Shown here: piece after piece, positions 17,113 through 24,825 of the stretch
Position numbering within the stretch: position 1 is the stretch's first letter
Layout of the letters: each line of letters starts with the position of its first letter
The notes under the pieces: model-generated
What the model was told of the DNA's origin: nothing
What the model saw: only the letters and a program-made list of their open reading frames with translations
The model's database searches: none
Made by a program: the position numbers and the translations under genes
DNA from: Rhodococcus sp. PAMC28707
GTDB lineage: Bacteria > Actinomycetota > Actinomycetes > Mycobacteriales > Mycobacteriaceae
DNA length: 64,000 nucleotides
NCBI RefSeq assembly: GCF_004795915.1
Contig: NZ_CP039253.1
Coordinates: 2,418,001-2,482,000, forward strand
Reading direction: 5' to 3'

Positions 17113-17493
17113 ATGCCCACTATCGAATTGACCCGCGCACCCTTCACCGGATTCGCTGTCGACGACATCGAGGCCGCACGCGCCTTCTACTCCGAGATCC
17201 TGGGACTTACCGTCGTCGACGGCGAGATGGGCCTGATCAACCTGCAGCTCAGCGAGACAAACGAAGTGTTGATCTACCCCCGGCTCAATCATGTGCCCGC
17301 GGCCTACACGATCCTGAACTTCCCGGTCGCAGACATCGAAGCAGCCGTCGACGCCCTGATCGCCAAAGGTGTGGCCTTCGAGCAATACCCCGACATGGGA
17401 ACCGATGAGCGGGGAATCTTCAGACACGGCGGCCCGCTGATCGCATGGTTCACCGATCCCGCTGGAAACGTCCTGTCCGTGCTGCAAGCCTGA
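17113..17493 (+). CDS. VOC/glyoxalase-superfamily protein
   Basis: A 126-aa protein with two beta-alpha-beta-beta-beta modules of the vicinal-oxygen-chelate fold: GFAVDDIEAARAFYSEILGLTVVDGEMGLINLQL and TILNFPVADIEAAVDALIAKGVAFEQYPDMGTDERGIFRHGGPLIAWFTDPAGNVLSVLQ. The DPAGNVLSVLQ ending is typical. Full metal-ligand conservation is not evident, so enzymatic activity is uncertain. It is convergent with the protease gene (4-bp gap). Confidence 0.85.
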   Translation: MPTIELTRAPFTGFAVDDIEAARAFYSEILGLTVVDGEMGLINLQLSETNEVLIYPRLNHVPAAYTILNFPVADIEAAVDALIAKGVAFEQYPDMGTDERGIFRHGGPLIAWFTDPAGNVLSVLQA

Positions 17494-17497
17494 GCGA

Positions 17498-18583
17498 CTA
17501 CGCAGTCGGAGTCCCCAGTTCGAGGGTCACCGATTGTTGCTGACGGACTCCCTGCCCAGAGACCCATTCGAGTTCGATGACATCGCCCGGACTCTTCTCG
17601 ACCATCTCTTCGATCAGATCCCTCGACGTACGCACCGGCCTCCCGTCGAACGACACGATGACGTCGCCGCGAAGCAAACCGGTCCGTTCGGCTGGGGAAT
17701 CGTTTTGAACAGACGTGACCGCGGCACCCTGTGATGGTCCCGTGTCGCGCAATGCCGAGACATCGCGAACGCCGATACCCAGATACGGCGTCGGCCCAAC
17801 ATGGACAGTGCCCCCGGATCGGCCGTCACGGACCTGTTCGAGCACGGCCATCGCGGTATCGATGGGAATGGCATATGCCTCGGGAGCAGAAGTCTCCCGA
17901 GCCTTCTCGGACAGCCCAGCCGCGTCGACGCCGATGACATTGCCCCACGCGTCGACGAGCGGGCCGCCCGAATCGCCCGCACGTACGTCGGCGTCGATTC
18001 GAATCATGTCTGTCAGTTCGTTCCGTGAACCATCGACCGAGCTCTCGGCGATGACAGATTCCCGTAAGGCAACCACGCGTCCGGGCGCGGCGACGAGGAC
18101 TCCCCCGCCCTCCGCGTTGCCCACCGCGGTGACCCCATCTCCGACGGCAACCTCAGCAGACCTCCCGATCGGGGCCACCGGAAGATCCACGGCAGAAGCC
18201 AATCGGAGAACCGCAAGATCACGGGTCTTGTCATAACCGAGCACCGACGCGTCGTAGATCAAACCATTGCCCATATGTACCGCAGTGACGTCGGTTGCTT
18301 CCTCGATTACATGGAAGTTGGTGAGCACGAGGCCGTCCGAATCGACGACGAACCCGGTGCCCGCGACGCCGTAGAAACCGAATTCCGCCGATATGGTCAC
18401 GACCGTCGGATTCACCCGAGCGGACAACTCCTCCAGAGTCAACGGCGCAGGTAGTGGCTCTGTGAGCACAGGTGCCGGCGCGGCCACGAGGGATTCGCGG
18501 ACACCGGGCGCAAGTGGCGTCGGCAGAGCGGAGACAGCGAAGACCAGCACCGTGAGGAGCGCCGTCCGACTTGCCGCCTGCAT
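17498..18583 (-). CDS. Exported HtrA/DegP-like serine protease with C-terminal PDZ domain
   Basis: A 361-aa S1C protease with an N-terminal signal segment (TALLTVLVFAVSALPTPLA). The catalytic triad is visible: His in LVLTNFHVIEEA, Asp in YDKTRDLAVLRL, Ser in RAGDSGGPLVD. A PDZ domain follows (PYLGIGVRDV, DSPAERTGLLRGDVIVSFDGRPV, PGDVIELEWV). It acts outside the membrane, probably in envelope protein quality control or regulated cleavage. The ATG at 18583 puts the signal segment first. It is downstream of, and on the same strand as, the broken DUF222-HNH gene, with a strong hairpin (18711-18752) between them. Confidence 0.88.
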   Translation of the reverse strand: MQAASRTALLTVLVFAVSALPTPLAPGVRESLVAAPAPVLTEPLPAPLTLEELSARVNPTVVTISAEFGFYGVAGTGFVVDSDGLVLTNFHVIEEATDVTAVHMGNGLIYDASVLGYDKTRDLAVLRLASAVDLPVAPIGRSAEVAVGDGVTAVGNAEGGGVLVAAPGRVVALRESVIAESSVDGSRNELTDMIRIDADVRAGDSGGPLVDAWGNVIGVDAAGLSEKARETSAPEAYAIPIDTAMAVLEQVRDGRSGGTVHVGPTPYLGIGVRDVSALRDTGPSQGAAVTSVQNDSPAERTGLLRGDVIVSFDGRPVRTSRDLIEEMVEKSPGDVIELEWVSGQGVRQQQSVTLELGTPTA

Positions 18584-18710
18584 GAGTATCGATTATGGCT
18601 GCGATGGCTGCGGAATGCAGTGTTCTGGGCTGCGGTGTTCTGGGGCCGTCAATCCGGCGCGCCCGCTGGATGGTTTGCCCCGCGGGCAGGGGGCAGGGGG
18701 CTTGCGGCAT

Positions 18711-18752
18711 GACTGCCAGCGGCACATGTGGTGCTCTGTGCCGCTGGCAGTC
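18711..18752. terminator. Perfect 16-bp inverted repeat hairpin
   Basis: Arms GACTGCCAGCGGCACA (18711-18726) and TGTGCCGCTGGCAGTC (18737-18752) with a 10-nt loop. The stem is long and GC-rich, with no T-run, in the gap between the HNH pseudogene and the protease start. It may be a Rho-independent-like terminator for the HNH gene, as such stems without U-tracts are common in high-GC actinomycetes, or part of the HNH element's edge. Confidence 0.6.
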
Positions 18753-18853
18753 ACTGGTGGCCGGCTACCAGGGTGGTGTCACGTAGGTGGCGGGTGCGGA
18801 TCGGGTACGTCGGGTTGTGTTGGGGGCGCAGCGTTTTCAGGTTTCGGGTAGAT

Positions 18854-20383
18854 TTATTCGTTGGGGTGGTGGTAGTGGTTGATGTGGCCTTTTCGGGTGG
18901 GGTCGAGTGTGGTCGGGGGATGCCAAAGGGTGCGGCCAGGGTAGGGGTCGTCGGGTCCGATGAGCGGGTGGTGCAGGTCGCAGCCGTAGGTGAGGGCGTC
19001 TATGTCGGTGTTGCCACCGGTGGCCCATTCGTCGATGTGGTGGACCTGTGATCAGGTCGCGGGTCGGGTACAGCCAGGGAAGGTGCAGCCGCGATCGGCA
19101 GCGATGAGGACGATGCGTTGATCAGCGGTGGCAATCCGTTTGGTTCGTCCAAGGTGCAGGGGCCGTCCGTGGTCGTCGAAGAGAGCGAGGTAGTGGTGCG
19201 CGTGGGAGGCCATGCGGATCGCATCGCGCATACGGATCAGGGAACCGGTGGCAGTGACGGCGTGGCCGGTAGCTGTTTCGAGGTCGGACAGGGTCATCGT
19301 GACGACAGCGGTGACGGGTAGCCCTCGATGGGTGCCGAGGTCGCCGGAGGCGAGCATTTGCCTGACGACGGTTTTCAGTGCGTCGTGTTGGCGTCGTCCT
19401 TGGCTGCGGCGGTCTCGTCCGGCGCGACCGTCGGTGTCGGTGCTGCTGGCCTCGGAACTACCATTCTCGCTGCCACTCGCACGGTCACTCCCCTGGGTAC
19501 TCGCACTGTCGCGGTGAGTGCTGTCGGTGGTGGGTGTGGCGTCGGAGGGATTGCACATTCCTGGTTTGGCCCATTTGGCGAATGCTGCTTCGAGGTAGGC
19601 CCGGGTTTCGGCGTCGATGAGGAAGGTGCCTTTGGAGAGTCCATGTTGGCCTTGGTCTTTGATGCGGAAGTAGCATTGTTCGGCGATCTGTTGTTCGTCT
19701 TTGTCGGTGCCGTCAGGGTCGAGCGTGTCGAAGAGTCTTCTGGCGGCGACTTTGAAGTTGTCGGGGCCGAGTTGGCGGGCCAGTTCGGTGAGTTGCTGCT
19801 CGGCGTGGTGGCGGGTTTCGGGATCGATGTCGGGACTGAGGGTGCGGAAGAAGTTGGCGATGATGTGTTGGTGTTCTTCGTCGAGGGTGCCTTCTGTAGC
19901 GGCGGCGGCGGCGGCTGTGGTGGTCAGGATCGGATCGAGTCGTTCGCCGGTGATAGCTGAGCGTTGTCCGTACTGTTCGGCGTGGCGGATGCGTTGGCTG
20001 GCAAGTCTTCTGGAGAGTCGCAGGAGTATTGCGAGAGTGTCGGGTACAGATCCGTAGATGTGGTCGAGTCCGTGTTGGGCGATGAGGTCGGCGATCCAGG
20101 TGTGTGAGAGCGCGAACAGGGTGCGTTGGACTGTTTCGGCGCGGACCAGTAGTGGACGTCGGTCGGAATTCGATGCCCCGACGGTATCGAGACGCGTGAG
20201 CATCGAGACTTGATCTTCGATTGTTGCTATCGCGTGTGCGAGGTCGACGTCCTCGATCTCCAGCACGCACGATGGCGTCATCTCTGCCGAAGTGTTGCTG
20301 CTCCCGGAAGACCCACTGCCACCGATAAATCCAGTGTCAGATGCCACCCCGGCTACTCCTGAAATACCGTCCCCTGAAAGCAT
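18854..20383 (-). pseudogene. DUF222 / HNH endonuclease gene (13E12 type) interrupted by a stop
   Basis: A 443-codon DUF222 region (ending at stop 19052-19054) is followed, in the same frame, by 65 further codons ending at TAA 18854-18856. The break falls at CTRPAT*SQVHHIDEWATGGNTD, where family members have PATW-type sequence, so a single TGG-to-TGA change (or a base error) explains it. The HNH nuclease core (QVHHIDEW, GGNTDIDALTYGCDLHH) lies after the stop, so the truncated product would lack the nuclease. A low-complexity Ser/Thr/Asp linker (~res 275-325) separates DUF222 from the zinc/HNH part. The family occurs in multiple copies in mycobacteria and relatives and is suspected of mobility. 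Confidence 0.85.
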
Positions 20384-20456
20384 GTGATGAGAGTAACCCC
20401 GCCCACCGACAAGAACTCGAACATATGTTCCCCTGGTCGGCCGGCGGCGTTTCAGC

Positions 20457-21218
20457 TCACGATTTCGGTCGAAGTCCGAACGCAGTAATCGAAGCGACGT
20501 GCAACGACTTGTCGCCGAACTCTACGAGGACGACGCCGCGTCGCGACTCGTGTTCGACTGTCGCACTGACGGTATTGCCGGCGGCGATCAGCTTCCGGAA
20601 TGTCATTCCACGCAGTGATCCCACAGCGACGTCGTCTCCTGCGCCCGTTCGTACTGCCCCGCCGTGTCCTTGCGAGATCGATTCCAGCGCTTCGGTTGCC
20701 GCGCGCTTACCTTTGCTCCCGACGCCACGCAGGCCGCCCATGAAGCCAACTACGCCACCGATGCCTTGGTTCCCGATCAGCTGAGGTGTCAGCTTCGCCG
20801 ACGCAGCCAAGCCTTTGGTTCCCGCACGCAGCAACTGTCCGATCATCGATGCCAATTCCCAGTGCGCAGCGAGGCGTGCGATCTTCAGCTCGCCTTCCTC
20901 GTCGACGAGGTCGTACCGAATATGCATCGGGACGTTCAATGTCGCTCCGGTGGACATGATGGTCTCGAGGGATAGATCGCGGACGACGGACATTCCGTCC
21001 ACCGCGTCGTTCTCGACGTGGAAGTTGATCGTGTTGGGAGCGATGAAGGTGTCGTAGAACTTTTCGATCGCCTGCCTGCCCTGATGCGGTCGAGTGCCAA
21101 CGGGATCGTTGACCACTCCTCCGCGTGCGTACAGGTTCACCCAGGCTTCGCGGTCGTGGACGGCGACAGCGGCGGGGGATGCATCGATCGTTGCCAAAAG
21201 ATCTTCGGAGGTGTGCAC
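20457..21218 (-). CDS. NTF2/SnoaL-like domain protein
   Basis: A 253-aa protein from GTG 21218. The first ~125 residues form a SnoaL/ketosteroid-isomerase-like cone: LLATIDASPAAVAVHDREAWVNLYARGGVVNDPVGTRPHQGRQAIEKFYDTF, NFHVENDAVDGMSVVRDLSLETIMSTGATLNVPMHIRYDLVDEEGELKIARLAAHWEL in separate strands. The C-terminal ~110 residues are Gly-rich, then a small beta region of unknown role. Homologues in mycobacteria and rhodococci are annotated as ketosteroid-isomerase-like. Enzymatic activity is not demonstrated from sequence; a ligand-binding role is possible. Confidence 0.78.
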   Translation of the reverse strand: MHTSEDLLATIDASPAAVAVHDREAWVNLYARGGVVNDPVGTRPHQGRQAIEKFYDTFIAPNTINFHVENDAVDGMSVVRDLSLETIMSTGATLNVPMHIRYDLVDEEGELKIARLAAHWELASMIGQLLRAGTKGLAASAKLTPQLIGNQGIGGVVGFMGGLRGVGSKGKRAATEALESISQGHGGAVRTGAGDDVAVGSLRGMTFRKLIAAGNTVSATVEHESRRGVVLVEFGDKSLHVASITAFGLRPKS

Positions 21219-21334
21219 GCCATCGAAGCTATCGGTTCCGCTCGGTCGAGACCCTGGAATGCTTGATCTGTCTCGTCGGACCTGGCAGGCTACGTCGCGC
21301 TGACGGCTCTACTTCTCGAGCGCATACTCGTCCC

Positions 21335-22165
21335 ATGCCACGGCTTACGCGACCATCAGAGGTTCGAATCGGTATCTCCGGCTGGACGTATGCGCCGTGG
21401 CGAGGCGACTTCTATCCAGCCGGCCTGCCGCACCGCGCTGAGCTCGGATACGCGTCGACGCACCTGTCCTCGATCGAGATCAACGGCACTTTCTATGCAA
21501 TGCAGAAGCCGTCGAGTTTCGTGAAGTGGCGCGAGGAGACGCCGGTAGATTTCGTATTCGCTATCAAGGGCGGCCGCTACATCACCCACGTCAAACGTCT
21601 CGTCGGAGCCGAAGTGGCGCTGGCGAACTTCTTTGCTACCGGGGTGTTGAGCTTGGGCGCCAAGCTCGGTCCCATTCTGTGGCAGCTTCCACCCAATTTT
21701 CAGTTCGATGCGGACAAGCTCGCGGCATTCTTCGACGTTCTTCCTCGAACAACCACGGCCGCAATCGAACTCGCCGAGCAGCGGGACGACAAGCTGCCCG
21801 AGGATCGAGTCAATCTCGATGTCGACGGTGACCGCCCGCTGCGACATGCGCTCGAAGTTCGGCATCCGAGCTTTCAGGTGGAAGAAGCAGTCTCGCTGTT
21901 GAGGGAGAACGGTATTGTCTTCGTCGTTGCAGACAGTGCAGGTAAATATCCGTACGTCGAGACGCCGACGGCAGATTTGATGTACTTACGTCTGCACGGT
22001 GCCGACGAGCTCTACGCGAGCGGCTATACCGAGGAGGCGCTCGACGGTTGGGCAGCGAAGATAAAAAAGTGGACCGAGCAGGGCCTCGACGTCCACGTGT
22101 ACTTCGACAACGATGCGAAGGGTTTCGCACCGTTCGATGCAATGAGGCTGATCGAGCGGCTGTAG
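21335..22165 (+). CDS. DUF72 protein (YecE-like)
   Basis: A 276-aa TIM-barrel-like DUF72 protein. Characteristic blocks are VRIGISGWTYAPWRGDFYPAGLP, STHLSSIEINGTFYAMQKPSSFVKWREETP, FAIKGGRYITHVKRL, GPILWQLPPNF, ALEVRHPSF, ADLMYLRLHGADELYASGY and a final VYFDNDAKGFAPFDAMRL. The ATG at 21335 gives the usual N-terminus. The biochemical role of DUF72 is not settled, though a nuclease-like or TIM-barrel function has been suggested. It is divergent from the SnoaL-like gene. Confidence 0.87.
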   Translation: MPRLTRPSEVRIGISGWTYAPWRGDFYPAGLPHRAELGYASTHLSSIEINGTFYAMQKPSSFVKWREETPVDFVFAIKGGRYITHVKRLVGAEVALANFFATGVLSLGAKLGPILWQLPPNFQFDADKLAAFFDVLPRTTTAAIELAEQRDDKLPEDRVNLDVDGDRPLRHALEVRHPSFQVEEAVSLLRENGIVFVVADSAGKYPYVETPTADLMYLRLHGADELYASGYTEEALDGWAAKIKKWTEQGLDVHVYFDNDAKGFAPFDAMRLIERL

Positions 22166-22176
22166 CACTTTCTATC

Positions 22177-22193
22177 CGAGTATTGGATACTCG
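22177..22193. promoter_or_regulatory. 17-bp palindrome CGAGTAT-TGG-ATACTCG, candidate operator
   Basis: Perfect 7-bp arms around a 3-bp spacer, in an AT-rich 89-bp gap just upstream of the aldo/keto reductase. No adjacent regulator gene is present. It could also be a weak terminator for the DUF72 gene, but the stem is short and lacks a T-run. Confidence 0.4.
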
Positions 22194-22254
22194 CTAGATA
22201 GTTATAGATTGACCGAGACGGAATAGTAGAAGCCAGCGAAGCGTCAGAACCTGC

Positions 22255-23130
22255 ATGACTACTTCGGACAATGCCACGCCCGCCGCCGCTTCCGGGACGT
22301 TCCGCCTCGGCGGCGACCTCGAGATCAATCGCCTCGGATACGGCACGATGCAGCTGCCGGGCGAAGGCGTCTGGGGAGAGCCGAAAGACCGAGCCGCCGC
22401 CATTCGCGTTCTACAGCGGGCCGTCGAGCTGGGCGTGAACTTCTTCGACACCGCCGACAGCTATGGCCCCGAGGTTGCCGAGGACCTACTGCGCGAGGCC
22501 CTACATCCCTACCGTGACGACGTCGTCATCGCCACCAAAGCCGGACTGACCCGTCAGGGACCCGGCATCTGGACGCCTGTGGGACGCCCCGCCTACCTGC
22601 GCCAGCAGGCAGAACTCAGTCTTCGACGTCTTGGGTTGGACCGGATCGATTTGTTCCAGCTCCACCGAATCGACCCGGAGGTGGCGTTGGAGGACCAGGT
22701 CGGCCAGCTGAAGAAACTGCAGGACGAAGGAAAGATCCGCCACATCGGGCTCAGTCAGGTTTCGGTGGCCGAGGCGGAGGCCGCGCAGAAGATCGCGCCG
22801 ATCGTGTCCGTTCAGAACCTGTACAACCTCTCCGACCGATCCTCGGAGGAGCTGTTGGACTGGTCGACGGCCAACGGCGTCGGCTTCATCCCGTGGTTCC
22901 CCCTGGCAACAGGCAAGCTCAGCGGCGAGGGCAGTCCGTTGTCCACGCTCGCGAAGCAGCACAACGCGTCGCCGTCGCAACTTGCACTGGCTTGGCTGTT
23001 GAAGCGTTCGCCGGTCGTGTTGCCGATCCCGGGAACGTCGAGCGTGGAGCACCTGGAAGACAACCTCGCGGGCGCGAGCATCGAACTCACCGACGACGAG
23101 TTCGAAGCGCTTTCTGCCGCAGGAGCCTAG
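22255..23130 (+). CDS. Aldo/keto reductase (AKR, YajO/Tas-like)
   Basis: A 291-aa NADPH-dependent carbonyl reductase with a (beta/alpha)8 barrel. The catalytic tetrad is recognisable: Asp and Tyr in FFDTADSYGPEVAE, Lys in VVIATKAGLTRQ, His in FQLHRIDPEV. The C-terminal phosphate-binding loop is VLPIPGTSSVEHLEDN. The ATG at 22255 follows an AT-rich promoter region with a palindrome at 22177-22193. It is convergent with the alarmone synthetase; both genes use the same CTAG as stop. Confidence 0.9.
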   Translation: MTTSDNATPAAASGTFRLGGDLEINRLGYGTMQLPGEGVWGEPKDRAAAIRVLQRAVELGVNFFDTADSYGPEVAEDLLREALHPYRDDVVIATKAGLTRQGPGIWTPVGRPAYLRQQAELSLRRLGLDRIDLFQLHRIDPEVALEDQVGQLKKLQDEGKIRHIGLSQVSVAEAEAAQKIAPIVSVQNLYNLSDRSSEELLDWSTANGVGFIPWFPLATGKLSGEGSPLSTLAKQHNASPSQLALAWLLKRSPVVLPIPGTSSVEHLEDNLAGASIELTDDEFEALSAAGA

Positions 23131-23915
23131 AGCTGTCCCATGCTGCCGCGTTCGAGAAGTGACGAGAGCAGCTCGCGAGGCAACGACAGCGGCGGCATCG
23201 AGCTGAGCTGAATGTTGTCCGGGGCATCGAGATTGCTGTTCTTGATTTCACCGATCTCGTCGTGCAGATGTTCCATTTTCACGTCGAGTCTGTTCGCGCT
23301 TTCGGCAGCATCGGTGAGCTCGTCGAGCAGCGAAGCGGGGATAGCGCCTCGGTACTTGTAGAAGATCTTGTGTTCCAGGCTTGCCCAGAAGTCCATCGCG
23401 ATGGTGCGGATCTGGAGCTCGACGAGAACGGGCTGGACTCGGTCCGTCATGAAGACAGGTATCTCGACGATCACGTGAAGACTCTTGTAGCCGTTGGGTT
23501 TCGGATTGGCGATGTAGTCCTTGATCTCGATGACCTCGACGTCGGCCTGACCGGTCAGCATGTCGGCGACTCGGTAGGTATCTGAGATGAAGCTGCAGGT
23601 GATCCTGATGCCGGCGATGTCGAAGATGTTCTTGCGAATGTCTTCGAAGGTGAGCGGGCAATTCTTGCGCCGCGCCTTCTCGAGCAGGCTTTCCGGCGTC
23701 TTGAGCCGAGATGCCACATGTTCGATCGGCGAATACTGATGTATGTGCGTGAATTCCTCTTTGAGGATATTGATCTTGGTCATCAGTTCGTCGGTGCCGA
23801 ATTTGTACCCCATCATGAACCGCGTGAAGTCGTTCCGCAGTTGAGCTACCTGCGCAGCGGTCGTATCCAAGGAAGCTGCGGCCGAATCGCTGTTCTGCAT
23901 AGCTCGATTGTCCAT
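23127..23915 (-). CDS. Small alarmone synthetase (RelA/SpoT synthetase domain only, RelQ/RelP-like)
   Basis: A ~262-aa (p)ppGpp synthetase-domain protein without the hydrolase, TGS and ACT domains of long Rel enzymes. Motifs: RRKNCPLTFEDIRKNIFDIAGIRITCSFISDTYRVADML (entry), NGYKSLHVIVEIPVF and the substrate-binding VELQIRTIAMDFWASLEHKIFYKY, all diagnostic of the synthetase fold. The N-terminal ~45 residues are helical. The ATG at 23915 or 23900 starts it; neither has a strong ribosome site. It lies 19 bp downstream of a Cys-rich small gene, which in turn lies behind a LexA box, so it may be induced by DNA damage. It is convergent with the aldo/keto reductase. Confidence 0.87.
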   Translation of the reverse strand: MDNRAMQNSDSAAASLDTTAAQVAQLRNDFTRFMMGYKFGTDELMTKINILKEEFTHIHQYSPIEHVASRLKTPESLLEKARRKNCPLTFEDIRKNIFDIAGIRITCSFISDTYRVADMLTGQADVEVIEIKDYIANPKPNGYKSLHVIVEIPVFMTDRVQPVLVELQIRTIAMDFWASLEHKIFYKYRGAIPASLLDELTDAAESANRLDVKMEHLHDEIGEIKNSNLDAPDNIQLSSMPPLSLPRELLSSLLERGSMGQL

Positions 23916-23934
23916 TAATGTCGGGATCGATGCG

Positions 23935-24213
23935 TCAGGCCCCCGCGCTGGGGTCTTGCCTGCCTGCCCGCGAGTCGAAGCTTGCGTCTCCGCAGCGATC
24001 TCCGAGTGGCGGCGTGAAGGTGACGTCGCCGCAGGTTCGGCAGGCATGAGTGCGGTGGTGGCCGCGGCCGCAGGAACATGCCCTCGACCCGACCAGCACG
24101 GTTCGCGGGCCGAGGGCATGACCGCGAGCGCACCGCGAAGGTGCGCTCTCGGACCATCGATCGCCCGATCGATGGAGCGTTCCTGAGGTATCGGGTCCAT
24201 CTGATATCGCCAT
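23935..24213 (-). CDS. Cys/His-rich small protein (putative zinc ribbon), predicted SOS-controlled
   Basis: A 92-aa frame from ATG 24213. It contains a Cys/His array reading CARGH, then ACSCGRGHHRTHACRTCGD, then GDRC, consistent with one or two zinc sites (C-x3-H, C-x-C-x4-HH-x2-H, C-x2-C). No enzymatic motif is visible. A perfect LexA box (24295-24308) sits 82 bp upstream, and the gene ends 19 bp before the alarmone synthetase on the same strand, so the two probably form an operon. Other frames here are unconserved. The coding call rests on the ordered Cys/His pattern and the box; a non-coding leader is the alternative. Confidence 0.55.
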   Translation of the reverse strand: MAISDGPDTSGTLHRSGDRWSESAPSRCARGHALGPRTVLVGSRACSCGRGHHRTHACRTCGDVTFTPPLGDRCGDASFDSRAGRQDPSAGA

Positions 24214-24294
24214 GGAGGCCCCGCTTGCCGAATGGTTTTGGACCGTCCGCGAGTGCTGATTTCCCGGACGGCTCGATGAGAATAACACAGCAAT

Positions 24295-24308
24295 CGAACG
24301 TATGTTCG
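24295..24308. promoter_or_regulatory. LexA (SOS) box CGAACGTATGTTCG
   Basis: A perfect match to the actinobacterial LexA operator CGAACRNRYGTTYG, also a perfect inverted repeat around GTAT. It lies between the leftward Cys-rich/alarmone synthetase pair (82 bp to ATG 24213) and the rightward DoxX gene (85 bp to ATG 24394), so either or both may be SOS-controlled. A second partial copy of its left half (CGAACGTATGCG) follows four bases later, at 24313. Confidence 0.82.
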
Positions 24309-24393
24309 TATCGAACGTATGCGATGAGATTTCGGGTGCCGTGGTGTCGACATAAGAAGCACCGAATTCCCGGCCCGAACATCGGAGAATGCA

Positions 24394-24807
24394 ATGACCA
24401 CAACCACAACCACCGCAACGCGCACCAACTCACCCGTCGCTGCTCGTGTCGGCTGGGTGCTCACCGCGGTGATCGCGATCTTCCTGATTTTCGACGGAGT
24501 CACCAAGCTGCTGAACGTGCAGGCGGTGAAGGACGCGAGCGTGGAACTCGGCCTTCGGGACGAGATGATGCCCGTCGTCGGCATCGTTCTACTCGTATCG
24601 CTGGCCCTGTACTTGCTGCCGCGCACCGCATTTCTCGGTGCTGTACTGCTCACCGGTTACCTCGGTGGCGCGGTCCTCACCAACTGGCGCGTCGACAAGC
24701 CGCTGTTCAGTACCGTGCTGTTTGCTGTGTACGTCGGAATCGTGGTGTGGGCTGCGCTGTATCTCCGGGATCCGAAAGTACGCCAGATCATGCCCTTCGT
24801 ACGCTGA
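24394..24807 (+). CDS. DoxX-like four-helix membrane protein
   Basis: A 137-aa protein with four membrane segments: VGWVLTAVIAIFLIFDGVTKLL, MMPVVGIVLLVSLALYLLP, FLGAVLLTGYLGGAVLTNW and VLFAVYVGIVVWAALYL. The DGVTKLL and GYLGGAVLTNWR motifs are typical of the DoxX-like group. It is integral to the cytoplasmic membrane and the function is unknown; some DoxX proteins take part in redox stress complexes. Upstream is a LexA box at 24295-24308. It is convergent with the helicase gene. Confidence 0.85.
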   Translation: MTTTTTTATRTNSPVAARVGWVLTAVIAIFLIFDGVTKLLNVQAVKDASVELGLRDEMMPVVGIVLLVSLALYLLPRTAFLGAVLLTGYLGGAVLTNWRVDKPLFSTVLFAVYVGIVVWAALYLRDPKVRQIMPFVR

Positions 24808-24825
24808 CAAGACGGCATTCCGGAA

